Shown here: piece after piece, positions 1 through 7,988 of the stretch | How the letters are laid out: every line of letters begins with the position of its first letter | Numbering within the stretch: position 1 is the stretch's first letter | Origin: Ruminococcaceae bacterium UBA1404 | GTDB lineage: Bacteria; Bacillota; Clostridia; Oscillospirales; Ruminococcaceae | Length of the DNA stretch: 19,249 nt | Direction: 5' to 3' | Assembly (NCBI GenBank): GCA_002305075.1 | Contig: DBQC01000016.1 | Coordinates: 1 to 19,249 of the forward strand | Notes under the pieces: generated by a model | Databases searched by the model: none | What the model was told of the DNA's origin: nothing | What the model saw: the letters and a program-made list of their open reading frames with translations, nothing else | Translations under genes and position numbers: made by a program

Positions 1-618
1 GTTGATGGTCTCCACCATGTGCACGGGAATGCGGATGGTCCGGGCCTGGTCGGCAATGGCCCGGGTGATGGCCTGACGAATCCACCAGGTAGCATAGGTA
101 GAAAACTTAAAGCCCTTGGTGTGGTCAAACTTTTCAACCGCCTTGATAAGCCCCAGGTTGCCCTCCTGAATGAGGTCCAAAAACTGCATACCCCGGCCCA
201 CATAGCGCTTGGCAATGCTCACCACCAGCCGCAAATTGGCCTCGGCCAGCTGCTGGCGGGCCTCCATATCCCCTTCGCCCATGCGGATGGCCAGTTCGAC
301 CTCCTCTTCGGCGGTGAGCAGAGGCACCCGACCAATCTCCTTGAGGTAGACTTTAACCGGGTCGTCGATCTTGACCCCCTCGGCCGATAAGGCACCCTCG
401 TAGGCCTCGTTGCCCACATTGACATCGATGGTAGGCACATAGTCCTCCACAATCTCAACATTCAGTTGCTCCAGCGTATCATAAAGCTTGTCCACCTGCT
501 CAACATCGAAATCCAGCTCCTCAAGGGCATCGTTAATCTCCTTGGTGCTCAGCTTTCCCTTGGCTTTGCCGCTCTCGATGAGGTCTCGCACAATGGTGGT
601 TGTTTTTTCACTTGCCAT
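1..618 (-). CDS. rpoD: Primary RNA polymerase sigma factor RpoD/SigA, 5' part (3' end outside window)
   Basis: Housekeeping sigma factor that directs RNA polymerase to -35/-10 promoters. The first 206 codons are present; the gene runs off the left edge in frame. Residues 1-60 resemble the acidic, helical region 1.1 type of N-terminus. Region 1.2 follows with DPVKVYLKEIGRVPLL (about 86-101). Region 2 then includes NLRLVVSIAKRYVGRGM (about 128-144), DLIQEGNLGLIKAVEKFD (148-165) and the nearly invariant FSTYATWWIRQAI (172-184) that reads and melts the -10 element. The ATG at 618-616 overlaps the end of dnaG by 11 bases, and the only upstream purine run is a modest GGGGGA, so translation is probably coupled to dnaG. 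Regions 3 and 4 are not in the window. The identification is secure because of the region 2 sequence and the dnaG neighbour. Confidence 0.97.
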   Translation of the reverse strand, partial: MASEKTTTIVRDLIESGKAKGKLSTKEINDALEELDFDVEQVDKLYDTLEQLNVEIVEDYVPTIDVNVGNEAYEGALSAEGVKIDDPVKVYLKEIGRVPLLTAEEEVELAIRMGEGDMEARQQLAEANLRLVVSIAKRYVGRGMQFLDLIQEGNLGLIKAVEKFDHTKGFKFSTYATWWIRQAITRAIADQARTIRIPVHMVETIN

Positions 619-2395
619 ATTGGTTTCCCCCGCTTTGTCTTTTGATTTTTTTAAGCGTATCTATATAGTCCTGAAGTTCCTTTGAATCGCTCTCGGTAGG
701 ATCACGCTCAGCCCGAGCGCGCTCGGCCTTGATGGTGTTTACATAGTCAAGGGCCTCGGTCAGGCCCTCGGCCACACCGTCGCCGGTGGCCAGCAGCCAG
801 CTTAAGTGTCGGGTTGCGGCTTGGTCGAGTGAAGCCGACAGGCTGGCCATGTGCAAAGTTTCCCCCGCCGCTATCTTGTCAAATACTGCCTTAAATATGC
901 GGCCATTGAGCTCGGTTACCGCCTCGTGGGCAGACATTTGCTCGGCCACCCGCTCGGCATAGTCGGGATTTTTCATCATAAGCCGAATGAGGCGGTCCTC
1001 AGCCACGGCGGCGCGGCGGTGGATGGCCCGCTTGGGATCCTCCCGGCGGGAGGGTGTCTCCTCGGCAAAAATGTGCAAATCCCGATCGATTTTTTTGGCC
1101 TGTTCGCGCTGTTTGCGGCTTTTTATGTCGGCGATGGAGGCCAAAATGGCCTCCTTGGCAATGCCCAGCTCGCCGGCAATCATAGAGACATAGACATCGG
1201 TCTCCACCGGGCTGCGCAGGGTGGCCATAAGCTGACAAAAGGCCTGCACAAAGCTTATTTTGCCCTCGCCGCTATTTAAATCATGCTGCTCACGCAGGCG
1301 GGCAATCTCGTATTCGGTGGCGCTCTGGCTGCCGCTGAGCAGTTGGGCAAATCGCTCTTTGCCCCGCTTTTTTATGTAGTCGTCGGGGTCCTTGGCCCCT
1401 TCCAGCTCCAGCACCCGCACCCGCAAACCAATTTGGTCGAATAAATCGGCGGCCCGTCGGGTGGCCCGGCGGCCGGCGGTGTCGGCATCGTAGGCGATGA
1501 CCACCTCGGCGGCGTACTGGCTGATAAGTCGTGCTTGCTCGGGGGTCAGGGCGGTGCCCAAAGTGGCCACGGCGTTGCCAAAACCGGCCTGATGCAGCGC
1601 GATGACATCCATATAGCCCTCGGCCAAAATAAGCTGGTCGCCCTTGTGGCTTTTGGCCATGTTAAGGGCATAGAGATTGCGGCTTTTTTTAAAGGCCGGG
1701 GTGTCGTTGGTGTTGAGGTATTTGGGGCCTTTTGCTTCGCCCATAAGCCGGCCACCAAAGGCCACCACAGCCCCCCGCAGGTCGATGATGGGAAACATCA
1801 CCCGGCCCCTGAAAACATCGTAGCAGCGCCCGCTTTCGCCCCGGGCCGTCAGCCCCGCCGCCACAAGCTCGTCCTCGGTAAAGCCCCTGTGCTTGAGATG
1901 GTCGGTGAGGCCCTGCCAACTCTCGGGGGCATAGCCCAAGCCAAACCGGCGGATGGTGCCCGCCATAAGGCCTCGACTGCGCAGGTAATCGAGGGCCTGA
2001 TGCCCGCCCTCGCCCGAGAGATTCTTAAAAAAGTGGCGGGCAGCCTCCCGATTGGCCTCTAGAATACGCAGCCGCAGGCGGCCGGCGGTGTCGTCGGTCT
2101 CCTCGGGCATGGGCAGCCCCACACGCTGGGCGAGGAAGTTAACCGCCTCCACAAAGCCCAGATTTTCTATGCGCTGAATAAAATTGATAACGCCGCCCCC
2201 CGCCCCGCAGCCAAAGCAGTAGAAGGACTGGGTTTCGGGGTAGACAAAAAACGAGGGGGTGCGCTCGCCGTGAAAGGGACAGAGCCCCTTTAGGGTGCGA
2301 CCCGAGCGCTTGAGCTGCACATAGCTTCGGATGATGCTCTCGGCGTCGGCCCGATATTGAAGTTCGGTGAGAAAGCTGTCGGGTATTAAGGCCAA
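608..2395 (-). CDS. dnaG: DNA primase DnaG
   Basis: Synthesises RNA primers for the replication fork. The 595-residue protein has the full bacterial order. A CHC2 zinc finger uses C39, H42, C60 and C63. An RNA-polymerase core follows, then a TOPRIM centre with E259 in LILAEGYMD and D303/D305 in AYDADTAGRR, and a C-terminal helical region that would contact DnaB helicase. I chose the TTG at 2395: a strong AAGGAGGGA lies 6 bases upstream, and the protein then begins LALIPDSFLTELQ, the usual family start. The in-frame ATG at 2413 sits directly on that ribosome site, so it and a longer open frame to 2512 are unlikely starts. The gene follows dgt after 32 bases and overlaps rpoD by 11 bases, suggesting a dgt-dnaG-rpoD transcript. 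Confidence 0.97.
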   Translation of the reverse strand: MALIPDSFLTELQYRADAESIIRSYVQLKRSGRTLKGLCPFHGERTPSFFVYPETQSFYCFGCGAGGGVINFIQRIENLGFVEAVNFLAQRVGLPMPEETDDTAGRLRLRILEANREAARHFFKNLSGEGGHQALDYLRSRGLMAGTIRRFGLGYAPESWQGLTDHLKHRGFTEDELVAAGLTARGESGRCYDVFRGRVMFPIIDLRGAVVAFGGRLMGEAKGPKYLNTNDTPAFKKSRNLYALNMAKSHKGDQLILAEGYMDVIALHQAGFGNAVATLGTALTPEQARLISQYAAEVVIAYDADTAGRRATRRAADLFDQIGLRVRVLELEGAKDPDDYIKKRGKERFAQLLSGSQSATEYEIARLREQHDLNSGEGKISFVQAFCQLMATLRSPVETDVYVSMIAGELGIAKEAILASIADIKSRKQREQAKKIDRDLHIFAEETPSRREDPKRAIHRRAAVAEDRLIRLMMKNPDYAERVAEQMSAHEAVTELNGRIFKAVFDKIAAGETLHMASLSASLDQAATRHLSWLLATGDGVAEGLTEALDYVNTIKAERARAERDPTESDSKELQDYIDTLKKIKRQSGGNQYGK

Positions 2396-2427
2396 ATACG
2401 CTCCCTCCTTCATGGCTGGCGGCCCGG

Positions 2428-3426
2428 CTAGCCCTGCCAGGCCTTGGGTAAAAACAGGTCGGTGTAGACCATGAGGGCAAAGCGGTCGCTCATGCCCGAT
2501 ATGTAGTCGCAAACGGCCTGGTCGGTGTCGGTCTCCCGTGCAATGGCGGCAAAGCGGGGAGGCAGCAGGCCGGGGTTTTCCATAAAGTATCTATAAAGCG
2601 CCCTCACCATAGCTACAGCCTTGTGCTCCTCGGCCTTGATGATGGGATGGACATAGATGGTCTCGAACATAAACCGACGCAAAGTGTCGTAGGCGGCCTG
2701 GGTTTCATCGTCCATGCGGATGTCCTCACCGGAATTTTTGATGATCGAATCCACAAATCGGGTGATGCGCACGCTTTTGGGGCGGCCGGAGTGCACCTGC
2801 AAACCCTCGGGCAGATCCTGCTCGGTGAGCACGCCGGCCCGGATGGCATCCTCGATGTCGTGGTTCATATAGGCGATTTTATCGGCATAGCGCACCACCC
2901 GCCCCTCGAGGGTGAGGGGGGTGGGGGCCGAGGTAGAGTGGGTAGCAATACCGTCTAATACCTCGGCGGTGAGATTGAGTCCCCGGCCCTCGTTTTCAAT
3001 ATGGGTGACCACCCGCACGCTTTGAAGGTTGTGCCGAAAACCGTGGGGACAAACGGCGGCGAGAGCCCGCTCGCCAGCGTGGCCAAAGGGCGTGTGTCCA
3101 AGGTCGTGGCCTAGGGCGATGGCCTCGGTGAGATCCTCGTTAAGCCGCAGCCCCCGGGCGATGGTGCGGGCAATCTGGCTCACCTCAAGGGTGTGGGTGA
3201 GCCGGGTGCGGTAGTGATCCCCCTCTGGGGAGAGAAAAACCTGGGTTTTGTGCATCAGCCGCCGAAAGGCGTTGCTGTGCAAAATGCGGTCTCGGTCCCG
3301 CTGGTAGTGGGTGCGCAGCGGACAGGGCGCCTCGTCCCGGCTGCGTCCCCGGCTTTCGGCAGCCCGGGCAGCCCGGGGTGACAGGTTGTCCCGCTCTAAT
3401 TGCTCGGTCATCTCCCGCACACTCAA
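2428..3426 (-). CDS. dgt: Deoxyguanosinetriphosphate triphosphohydrolase-like HD protein
   Basis: HD-superfamily dNTPase that releases triphosphate from deoxynucleotides, thus trimming the dNTP pool. The 332-residue protein shows RTRLTHTLEVSQIAR with H78, then the paired metal ligands H107/D108 in ALGHDLGHTPFGHAGE, and the later Asp D182 in RYADKIAYMNHDIEDA, all in family positions. The N-terminal FRRLMHKTQVF block (about 54-64) is also typical of the family. The start is a TTG at 3426 preceded by AAAGGGGGA; an in-frame GTG (3420) and ATG (3411) are less well placed. The length matches the shorter Gram-positive dGTPase-like type, for which exact substrate preference cannot be read from sequence. 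It leads a unit with dnaG and rpoD. Confidence 0.94.
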   Translation of the reverse strand: MSVREMTEQLERDNLSPRAARAAESRGRSRDEAPCPLRTHYQRDRDRILHSNAFRRLMHKTQVFLSPEGDHYRTRLTHTLEVSQIARTIARGLRLNEDLTEAIALGHDLGHTPFGHAGERALAAVCPHGFRHNLQSVRVVTHIENEGRGLNLTAEVLDGIATHSTSAPTPLTLEGRVVRYADKIAYMNHDIEDAIRAGVLTEQDLPEGLQVHSGRPKSVRITRFVDSIIKNSGEDIRMDDETQAAYDTLRRFMFETIYVHPIIKAEEHKAVAMVRALYRYFMENPGLLPPRFAAIARETDTDQAVCDYISGMSDRFALMVYTDLFLPKAWQG

Positions 3427-3489
3427 GACGCATCCCCCTTTAAGCTTAAAGGGCGGTCGAAATGGACTGCCCTGTGGTTCTACTAATCT

Positions 3490-3518
3490 ATTATACGGAC
3501 AAAAACGGCTTTCTCCTT
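3490..3518 (-). promoter_or_regulatory. Possible sigma-A promoter of dgt-dnaG-rpoD
   Basis: A perfect TATAAT is present on the minus strand (3495-3490), about 64 bases before the dgt start. No good -35 box is found at 16-18 bases; the hexamers there are purine-rich (AAGGAG-like). It lies just after the yigZ hairpin, which is where a promoter for the next unit would be expected. The assignment rests mainly on the -10. Confidence 0.45.
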
Positions 3519-3537
3519 CTAAAAACGATAAAAAGCC
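3501..3537 (-). terminator. Likely intrinsic terminator after yigZ
   Basis: On the minus strand GGCTTTTT (3537-3530) can pair with AGAAAGCC (3514-3507), an 8-bp stem with one G-U pair, followed by GTTTTTG. The loop of about 15 bases is long and itself T-rich, so strength is uncertain. It begins only a few bases past the yigZ stop codon. Confidence 0.5.
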
Positions 3538-3540
3538 TGC

Positions 3541-4167
3541 TTAAGCTTCATCGAGCGCCGCAAAGACCTCCTCAAGCAGCCGAGCCTGTGCCGTGGCGGC
3601 CGTGAGCTCGGTGAGGGTGTCCATAAATTCGGGTACCACCTCTTGGGCCATCAGCAGGTGCAGCGTGACATCGGTGGCAAAGTCGCTGCTTAGCAGCTTG
3701 GCCCCTAGCTTGGGGTAGGCGTTTTGGATGCGGCCGTACTGGTTGTAGTCGCAGCGCACCTCCACCACAGCGCAGGGGGCGTAGGTGATGCGCTTGGCTG
3801 CTGCCACTGCGTCGGCCGCCCCTCGGGTATAGGCCCGGGTGAGGCCGCCGGCCCCCAGCAAGATGCCGCCAAAATAGCGGGTAACCGCCACCGCCACATC
3901 CGAAAGGCCGTTTTTGCGCAGCACCTCGAGCACCGGTAGGCCGCCGGTGCCTTGGGGCTCGCCATCGTCCGAGTATTTTTGGCTGCCGTCACGCAGCAGA
4001 TAGGCATAGACCGTGTGGGCGGCGTCGTGGTAACGCGCCCGCCGGGCTGCCACAAACTCGGCCGCCTCCTCGGGGGTGCTCACCGGAGTGATGGCCGACA
4101 AAAACCGAGAACGCCGCTCGGTAAAGGCGCTTTCGGCCAGCTCTTTTACGGTTGTATAAGCCTCCAT
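3541..4167 (-). CDS. YigZ/IMPACT (UPF0029) family protein
   Basis: Protein of 208 residues from the widespread YigZ/YvyE/IMPACT family. Its biochemical role in bacteria is not settled; the eukaryotic relative IMPACT acts on translational stress signalling through Gcn2. Residues 1-125 form the conserved UPF0029 N-domain, with AHTVYAYLLRDG, the signature SDDGEPQGTGGLPVLEVL, and RYFGGILLGAGGLTRAYTRGA. Residues about 135-205 match the smaller ferredoxin-like C-terminal domain in position. The ATG start is preceded by GGAGGATGACCCG, a near-ideal ribosome site. It lies downstream of rpmE, separated by a hairpin, with no clear promoter of its own, so it may depend on partial read-through from rpmE. 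Confidence 0.9.
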   Translation of the reverse strand: MEAYTTVKELAESAFTERRSRFLSAITPVSTPEEAAEFVAARRARYHDAAHTVYAYLLRDGSQKYSDDGEPQGTGGLPVLEVLRKNGLSDVAVAVTRYFGGILLGAGGLTRAYTRGAADAVAAAKRITYAPCAVVEVRCDYNQYGRIQNAYPKLGAKLLSSDFATDVTLHLLMAQEVVPEFMDTLTELTAATAQARLLEEVFAALDEA

Positions 4168-4203
4168 CGGGTCATCCTCCTTATAAATGCCACCATAACA
4201 AAC

Positions 4204-4232
4204 ATGCGGACAGCGTGTTCCACTGTCCGCAT
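4204..4232 (-). terminator. Hairpin after rpmE, probable terminator or attenuator
   Basis: A perfect 10-bp inverted repeat, ATGCGGACAG and CTGTCCGCAT with a 9-base loop, lies 18 bases past the rpmE stop. The minus-strand tail GTTTGTTATGG is only moderately U-rich, so some transcription may continue into yigZ. Confidence 0.6.
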
Positions 4233-4250
4233 CCTGATTATCCTCTAAGG

Positions 4251-4454
4251 TTATTTGCCCACATTAAAACGCCTGTTAAAGCGATCGACGCGGCCACCGG
4301 TATCAACCAGCTTCTGCTTGCCGGTAAAGTAAGGATGACACTTGGAGCAGATCTCCACCCTGATATCCTGCTTTGTCGACGCCGTTTCGATTTCCTCGCC
4401 GCATGCACAGCGGATGAGAGTGGACTGGTAGTTGGGATGAATACCCTTTTTCAC
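4251..4454 (-). CDS. rpmE: 50S ribosomal protein bL31, zinc-binding form
   Basis: Small large-subunit ribosomal protein (67 residues) that helps bridge the two subunits. The sequence starts (V)KKGIHPNYQ and keeps the four-cysteine zinc site of the C+ type: C16 and C18 in IRCACGEE, and C36 and C39 in EICSKCHPYFTGKQK. The C-terminal DTGGRVDRFNRRF is characteristic. I chose the GTG at 4454 because AGAGGTG sits 6 bases upstream and the product then has the normal family N-terminus. An open frame continuing upstream to an ATG at 4529 would run back through the promoter, so it is not the real start. The gene has its own promoter and ends at a hairpin. Confidence 0.97.
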   Translation of the reverse strand: MKKGIHPNYQSTLIRCACGEEIETASTKQDIRVEICSKCHPYFTGKQKLVDTGGRVDRFNRRFNVGK

Positions 4455-4493
4455 TTGTATCACCTCTTTCGGTCCAAAACAATCGCATGGGAT

Positions 4494-4522
4494 ATCATAG
4501 CACACCGTTGCTAAAAATGCAA
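4494..4522 (-). promoter_or_regulatory. Sigma-A promoter of rpmE
   Basis: Minus-strand TTGCAT (4522-4517), 17-base spacer, TATGAT (4499-4494), with an extended -10 TGC directly before it. Predicted start near 4487 gives a leader of about 33 bases holding the ribosome site. Confidence 0.8.
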
Positions 4523-4562
4523 GCCCCATTGTAAAAATGATGCATAGGGGCGAACAGGGTGC

Positions 4563-6272
4563 CTATTGCACCACCGCCGTTAGGGATTTGACCAATCCGT
4601 CCACCTTTTTGGCGGCGGCTTCGGCCGTGGTGGCCTTGCACATGAGATAGAGCTTGAGCTTGGGCTCGGTGCCCGAGGGGCGCACCACAGCCAAACTGCC
4701 GTCCTCAAGGTGGAGCATGAGCATATCGGTGGGGGGCAGCCGGTTTGTGCCCAGAAGGCCGGGCGATGCAAAGCCGGGGGCGTAATCATCCACCCGCACC
4801 ACCCTGAGGCCATCGAGGCTCAAGGGGGGACTGCTGCGCAGGTCGGCCATGATCTGGGCCATGCGGGCCATGCCCTCGGCGCCGGGAAGGGCCAAGGTGT
4901 GGCCCCGGGTGGCATAGTGTCCAAAGCGCTCATAGAGCGCCTCTAGGCGGTCTAACAGTGTGCGGCCGGACATTTTGTCCACCGCCGCCATTTCGGTAAA
5001 GAGCAGCGCTGCGGCAATGCCGTCCTTATCCCGCACAAAGGCGCCCGGCATAAAACCGTTGGATTCCTCAAAGGCAAATACAAAACGGTGGGTCTCACCG
5101 GCCTTATCGAGTTCTTTAAGCTGCGTAGCCACATTTTTAAAGCCGGTGAGCACGGCGATGGGGGTAAGACCGTAATGGGCGGCCACGGCGTCGAACATGG
5201 GTGTGGACACCACCGAGCGGATAGCAATTCCGTCCTCGGGCAGCCGTCCGGCCCGCTTGAGGGCATCGGCCATGTAGTCAAACAGCAGGCAGCCCATCTG
5301 GTTGCCCGAAAGCTGGATATAGTCGCCATCCTCACGCCGAACGGCCACGCTGAGACGGTCGGCGTCGGGGTCGGTGGCCACCACCAAATCGGCACTCTGG
5401 GCCCGGGCAAGCTCCAAAGCCAGCGTGAGGGCGGCCGGAGCCTCAGGGTTGGGATAGGGGGCCGTGGGGAAGTGCCCGTCCGGCTCCCGCTGCTCGGGCA
5501 CCACATAGAGCTGTGAAAGTCCAAGGTCCCCAAGCAGCCGCTCCACGGGTGCCAGCCCGGTGCCGTAGAGTGGCGTATAAACCACCCGCAGTCCCGATGC
5601 CTCAAAAGCCTCGGGGGCGGTGAGCAGGCCCTTTACCGCCTCGAGGTAGCGGTCTATAACGGCATCGGGCACCGGCACAATCAGCCCGGCTGACAAGGCC
5701 TCCTCGAGCTCCATGGCCGCTACCGAAAAGGGGTCTATGCTCTCGATGATGGTATAGAGGGCGGCGCTGTCCTCGGTGTCCAGTTGGCCGCCGTCGGGCC
5801 CGTAGACCTTGAGCCCGTTGTACTCGGCGGGGTTGTGGCTGGCGGTGATGACAATGCCGGCCGCACAGCCAAGCTGTCGCACCGCAAAGGAGAGAATGGG
5901 CGTGGCGGCCATGTATGAAAACAGATGGGCCCGCACCCCCGCCGCCGCCAACACCGAGGCACAGCGCCGGGCAAACAGCTCGGAGCCGATACGGTTGTCG
6001 TAGGCGATGGCCACGCCGCGCTCGGCGCCGCCCTCGGCCTTAACATGGGCGGCCAAGCCGGCCACCGCCCTGCCCACGGTGATGATGTTCATGCGGTTGG
6101 TGCCCGCACCCAACAGGCCCCGCAGTCCGGCGGTGCCAAACTTCAGATGCTTATAAAAACGGTCGTAAATCTCGTCGTCCTGTCCGGCTATGCGCTCAAG
6201 CTCCTGCTTCAGCGATGCATCTTTTAAATCGGCCGCTCGCCAAGCGGCGTAGCGAGACTGATAGTCGGTCAT
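4563..6272 (-). CDS. pgcA: Alpha-phosphoglucomutase / phosphomannomutase
   Basis: Cytoplasmic alpha-D-phosphohexomutase, most likely interconverting glucose 6-phosphate and glucose 1-phosphate for UDP-glucose and envelope polysaccharides. The 569-residue protein has all four domain signatures in order: phosphoserine loop TASHNPAEYNGLKVYG (catalytic S about 145), metal loop DPDADRLSVAV (D301, D303, D305), sugar-binding FEESNGFMPG (about 401-410) and C-terminal phosphate-binding VRPSGTEPKLK. Length and the EESNG loop fit the Gram-positive PgcA group better than the short ManB/GlmM group; substrate preference is inferred. The ATG at 6272 follows GGGGAGGGAAGACC. The gene stands alone between rpmE and comM. 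After the stop, a weak ATAGG...CCTAT hairpin followed by ATTTTTAC could end transcription. Confidence 0.93.
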   Translation of the reverse strand: MTDYQSRYAAWRAADLKDASLKQELERIAGQDDEIYDRFYKHLKFGTAGLRGLLGAGTNRMNIITVGRAVAGLAAHVKAEGGAERGVAIAYDNRIGSELFARRCASVLAAAGVRAHLFSYMAATPILSFAVRQLGCAAGIVITASHNPAEYNGLKVYGPDGGQLDTEDSAALYTIIESIDPFSVAAMELEEALSAGLIVPVPDAVIDRYLEAVKGLLTAPEAFEASGLRVVYTPLYGTGLAPVERLLGDLGLSQLYVVPEQREPDGHFPTAPYPNPEAPAALTLALELARAQSADLVVATDPDADRLSVAVRREDGDYIQLSGNQMGCLLFDYMADALKRAGRLPEDGIAIRSVVSTPMFDAVAAHYGLTPIAVLTGFKNVATQLKELDKAGETHRFVFAFEESNGFMPGAFVRDKDGIAAALLFTEMAAVDKMSGRTLLDRLEALYERFGHYATRGHTLALPGAEGMARMAQIMADLRSSPPLSLDGLRVVRVDDYAPGFASPGLLGTNRLPPTDMLMLHLEDGSLAVVRPSGTEPKLKLYLMCKATTAEAAAKKVDGLVKSLTAVVQ

Positions 6273-6303
6273 GGTCTTCCCTCCCCTGCTATTGATACAT
6301 ATC

Positions 6304-6332
6304 AGTATAGCACGCCATGAGTCAAATTAGAA
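6304..6332 (-). promoter_or_regulatory. Probable extended -10 promoter of pgcA
   Basis: Minus-strand TGCTATACT carries an extended -10 (TATACT at 6309-6304), about 32 bases before the pgcA start. The -35 at 17 bases is poor (TTCTAA); a better TTGACT lies only 10 bases upstream, which is too close. The near-palindrome TGATACATATCA (6292-6303 region) follows the -10. Confidence 0.6.
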
Positions 6333-6366
6333 TGGCCAATTTAGCCGCCTTTTTTCGACAATTTAA

Positions 6367-6395
6367 TTGCGGTAAATGACGGGGTACCCTATAAT
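6367..6395 (+). promoter_or_regulatory. Sigma-A promoter of comM
   Basis: A perfect TATAAT (6390-6395) follows a partial -35, TTGCGG (6367-6372), at 17 bases. The predicted start near 6402 leaves a short leader with the GGGAGG ribosome site. It diverges from the pgcA promoter. Confidence 0.65.
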
Positions 6396-6420
6396 GATAC
6401 CAAATGAAGGGAGGGGTTGT

Positions 6421-7947
6421 GTGCTTGCCACCATAAAGAGCCTGGGCCTTTCGGGGATTGACCCCTTTGTGGTCACCGTGGAGGCCGATATTGCAAGGGG
6501 ACTGCCCAGCTTTGAGATTGTGGGTCTGCCCGATGCCGCCGTTAAGGAGTCCCGGGACCGGGTGCGGGCCGCCATGAAAAACTGCGGCTTGCCCTACCCC
6601 GAGGGGCGGGTGGTGGTCAACCTGGCGCCAGCGGGTATGCGCAAACTGGGGCCCATCTACGACCTGCCCATCCTCATTGCGTTGCTTGTGGCACAGGGCA
6701 GCCTGCCTCCGGTGCCCCACCATGTGGCCCTATTGGGCGAGCTGTCTTTGGGCGGGGATATCCGCCCGGCGGCGGGTGTGCTGCCCATGGTGCTGGGCGC
6801 ACCCGACCTCGGGCTGCGGCAAGTGTATATCCCGGCCGAAAATGCCGCCGAAGGGGCCGTCGCCCGGGGGGTGGACACGCTGCCCGCCGCCAAGGTAGAC
6901 CAGGTGGTAGCCCATCTTTCGGGTCGGGGTTCGGCGCCCTCGGTGCCCCTGACGCCCCCCGCTGCCACCGAGCATTACCGCCCCGACTTTGCCGAGGTGC
7001 GTGGCCAACGGGAGGCCAAGCGAGCGCTGGAGGTGGCGGCGGCGGGCGGGCACAATCTGTTGCTGATCGGGCCGCCGGGTTCGGGCAAAAGTATGCTGGC
7101 CAAACGCCTGCCCTCCATCCTGCCCGACCTCAGCTTTGAGGAGGCGGTGGAGACCACCAAGCTCCACTCGGTGGCGGGGCTGCTCAAAGCCGGCGAGGGG
7201 CTTATGACCGAGCGGCCCTTTCGTGCCCCCTTCCACAGCATCTCGGCCGCCGGTCTCACCGGGGGCGGCGTGCATCCAAGGCCGGGCGAGGTGTCTTTGG
7301 CTCACCACGGCGTGCTCTTTTTAGACGAGCTGCCCGAGTTCCCCCGAGCCATCATGGAGGGGCTGCGCCAGCCCCTTGAAGACGGCGTGGTGACCGTGGC
7401 TCGGGTGGGCTACCGGCTGACCTATCCCTGTAACTTTATGCTGATCGGGGCCATGAACCCCTGTCCCTGCGGCTTTTTTGGGCACCCCACCAAGGCCTGC
7501 ACCTGTTCGCAGTCGGCCATTTCCCGGTATCTGGGACGGGTGAGCGGCCCCTTGCTCGACCGCATGGACATTCATATCGAGGTGCCGCCGGTCAACTACG
7601 ACCAGCTCACCGAGGCGGCTGCTCCCGAGACCTCGGCCGACATCCGCCGGCGGGTAACCGCCGCCCGAAAAATCCAATCGGCCCGGTTTGCGGGGAGCCC
7701 CGGCATCTACCACAACGCCGCCATCCCGCCGGCTCGGCTTCGCCAGTGGTGCCCCCTAACCCCGGCTGCCGACCGGATGCTGCGGGCCGCCTTTGCCCGG
7801 ATGGGTCTGTCGGCCCGAGGGTACGACCGGGTGGTCAAGGTGGCCCGCACCGTAGCCGACCTTGAAGGCAGCCCTGTGATCGATGTGCCCCATGTGGCCG
7901 AAGCCGTGCAGTACCGCAGCTTAGACCGCAAATACTGGAGCCGCTGA
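6421..7947 (+). CDS. comM: YifB/ComM-type Mg-chelatase-like AAA+ ATPase
   Basis: AAA+ protein of the YifB/ComM family; in competent Gram-negative bacteria ComM is a hexameric branch-migration helicase helping integrate transformed DNA. Its role in Firmicutes is less studied. The 508-residue product has an N-terminal Lon-type fold (LPSFEIVGLPDAAVKESRDR, about 29-48), Walker A GPPGSGKS (217-224), Walker B VLFLDE (298-303) and a four-cysteine cluster NPCPCGFFG...ACTC (C348, C350, C360, C362). The C-terminal helical lid contains the family motif LSARGYDRVVKVARTIAD-like (present as VARTVADLEG). The GTG at 6421 is chosen because GGGAGG precedes it and the protein then starts VLATIKSLGLSGID as relatives do; an upstream in-frame ATG at 6376 lies before the -10 box. 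Confidence 0.93.
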   Translation: MLATIKSLGLSGIDPFVVTVEADIARGLPSFEIVGLPDAAVKESRDRVRAAMKNCGLPYPEGRVVVNLAPAGMRKLGPIYDLPILIALLVAQGSLPPVPHHVALLGELSLGGDIRPAAGVLPMVLGAPDLGLRQVYIPAENAAEGAVARGVDTLPAAKVDQVVAHLSGRGSAPSVPLTPPAATEHYRPDFAEVRGQREAKRALEVAAAGGHNLLLIGPPGSGKSMLAKRLPSILPDLSFEEAVETTKLHSVAGLLKAGEGLMTERPFRAPFHSISAAGLTGGGVHPRPGEVSLAHHGVLFLDELPEFPRAIMEGLRQPLEDGVVTVARVGYRLTYPCNFMLIGAMNPCPCGFFGHPTKACTCSQSAISRYLGRVSGPLLDRMDIHIEVPPVNYDQLTEAAAPETSADIRRRVTAARKIQSARFAGSPGIYHNAAIPPARLRQWCPLTPAADRMLRAAFARMGLSARGYDRVVKVARTVADLEGSPVIDVPHVAEAVQYRSLDRKYWSR

Positions 7948-7955
7948 ACTTATGA

Positions 7956-7988
7956 AAAAGCACCCCATCCGGGAGGAGGGGTGCTTTT
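7956..7988. terminator. Bidirectional terminator between comM and rlmH
   Basis: Perfect 11-bp inverted repeat AAAAGCACCCC / GGGGTGCTTTT with an 11-base loop. The plus side continues TTTTATTTAT and the minus side TTTTTCATAAG, so it can stop both converging units. The first two bases of the rlmH stop codon (7987-7989) lie inside the stem. Confidence 0.9.

Noticed and set aside
4455..4529. 25-residue N-terminal extension of bL31
   Set aside because: The stretch contains the -10 and -35 of the rpmE promoter, and the resulting protein would not match the family start.
6320..6325. TTGACT as -35 of the pgcA promoter
   Set aside because: Only 10 bases separate it from the TATACT, too short for sigma-A binding to both.
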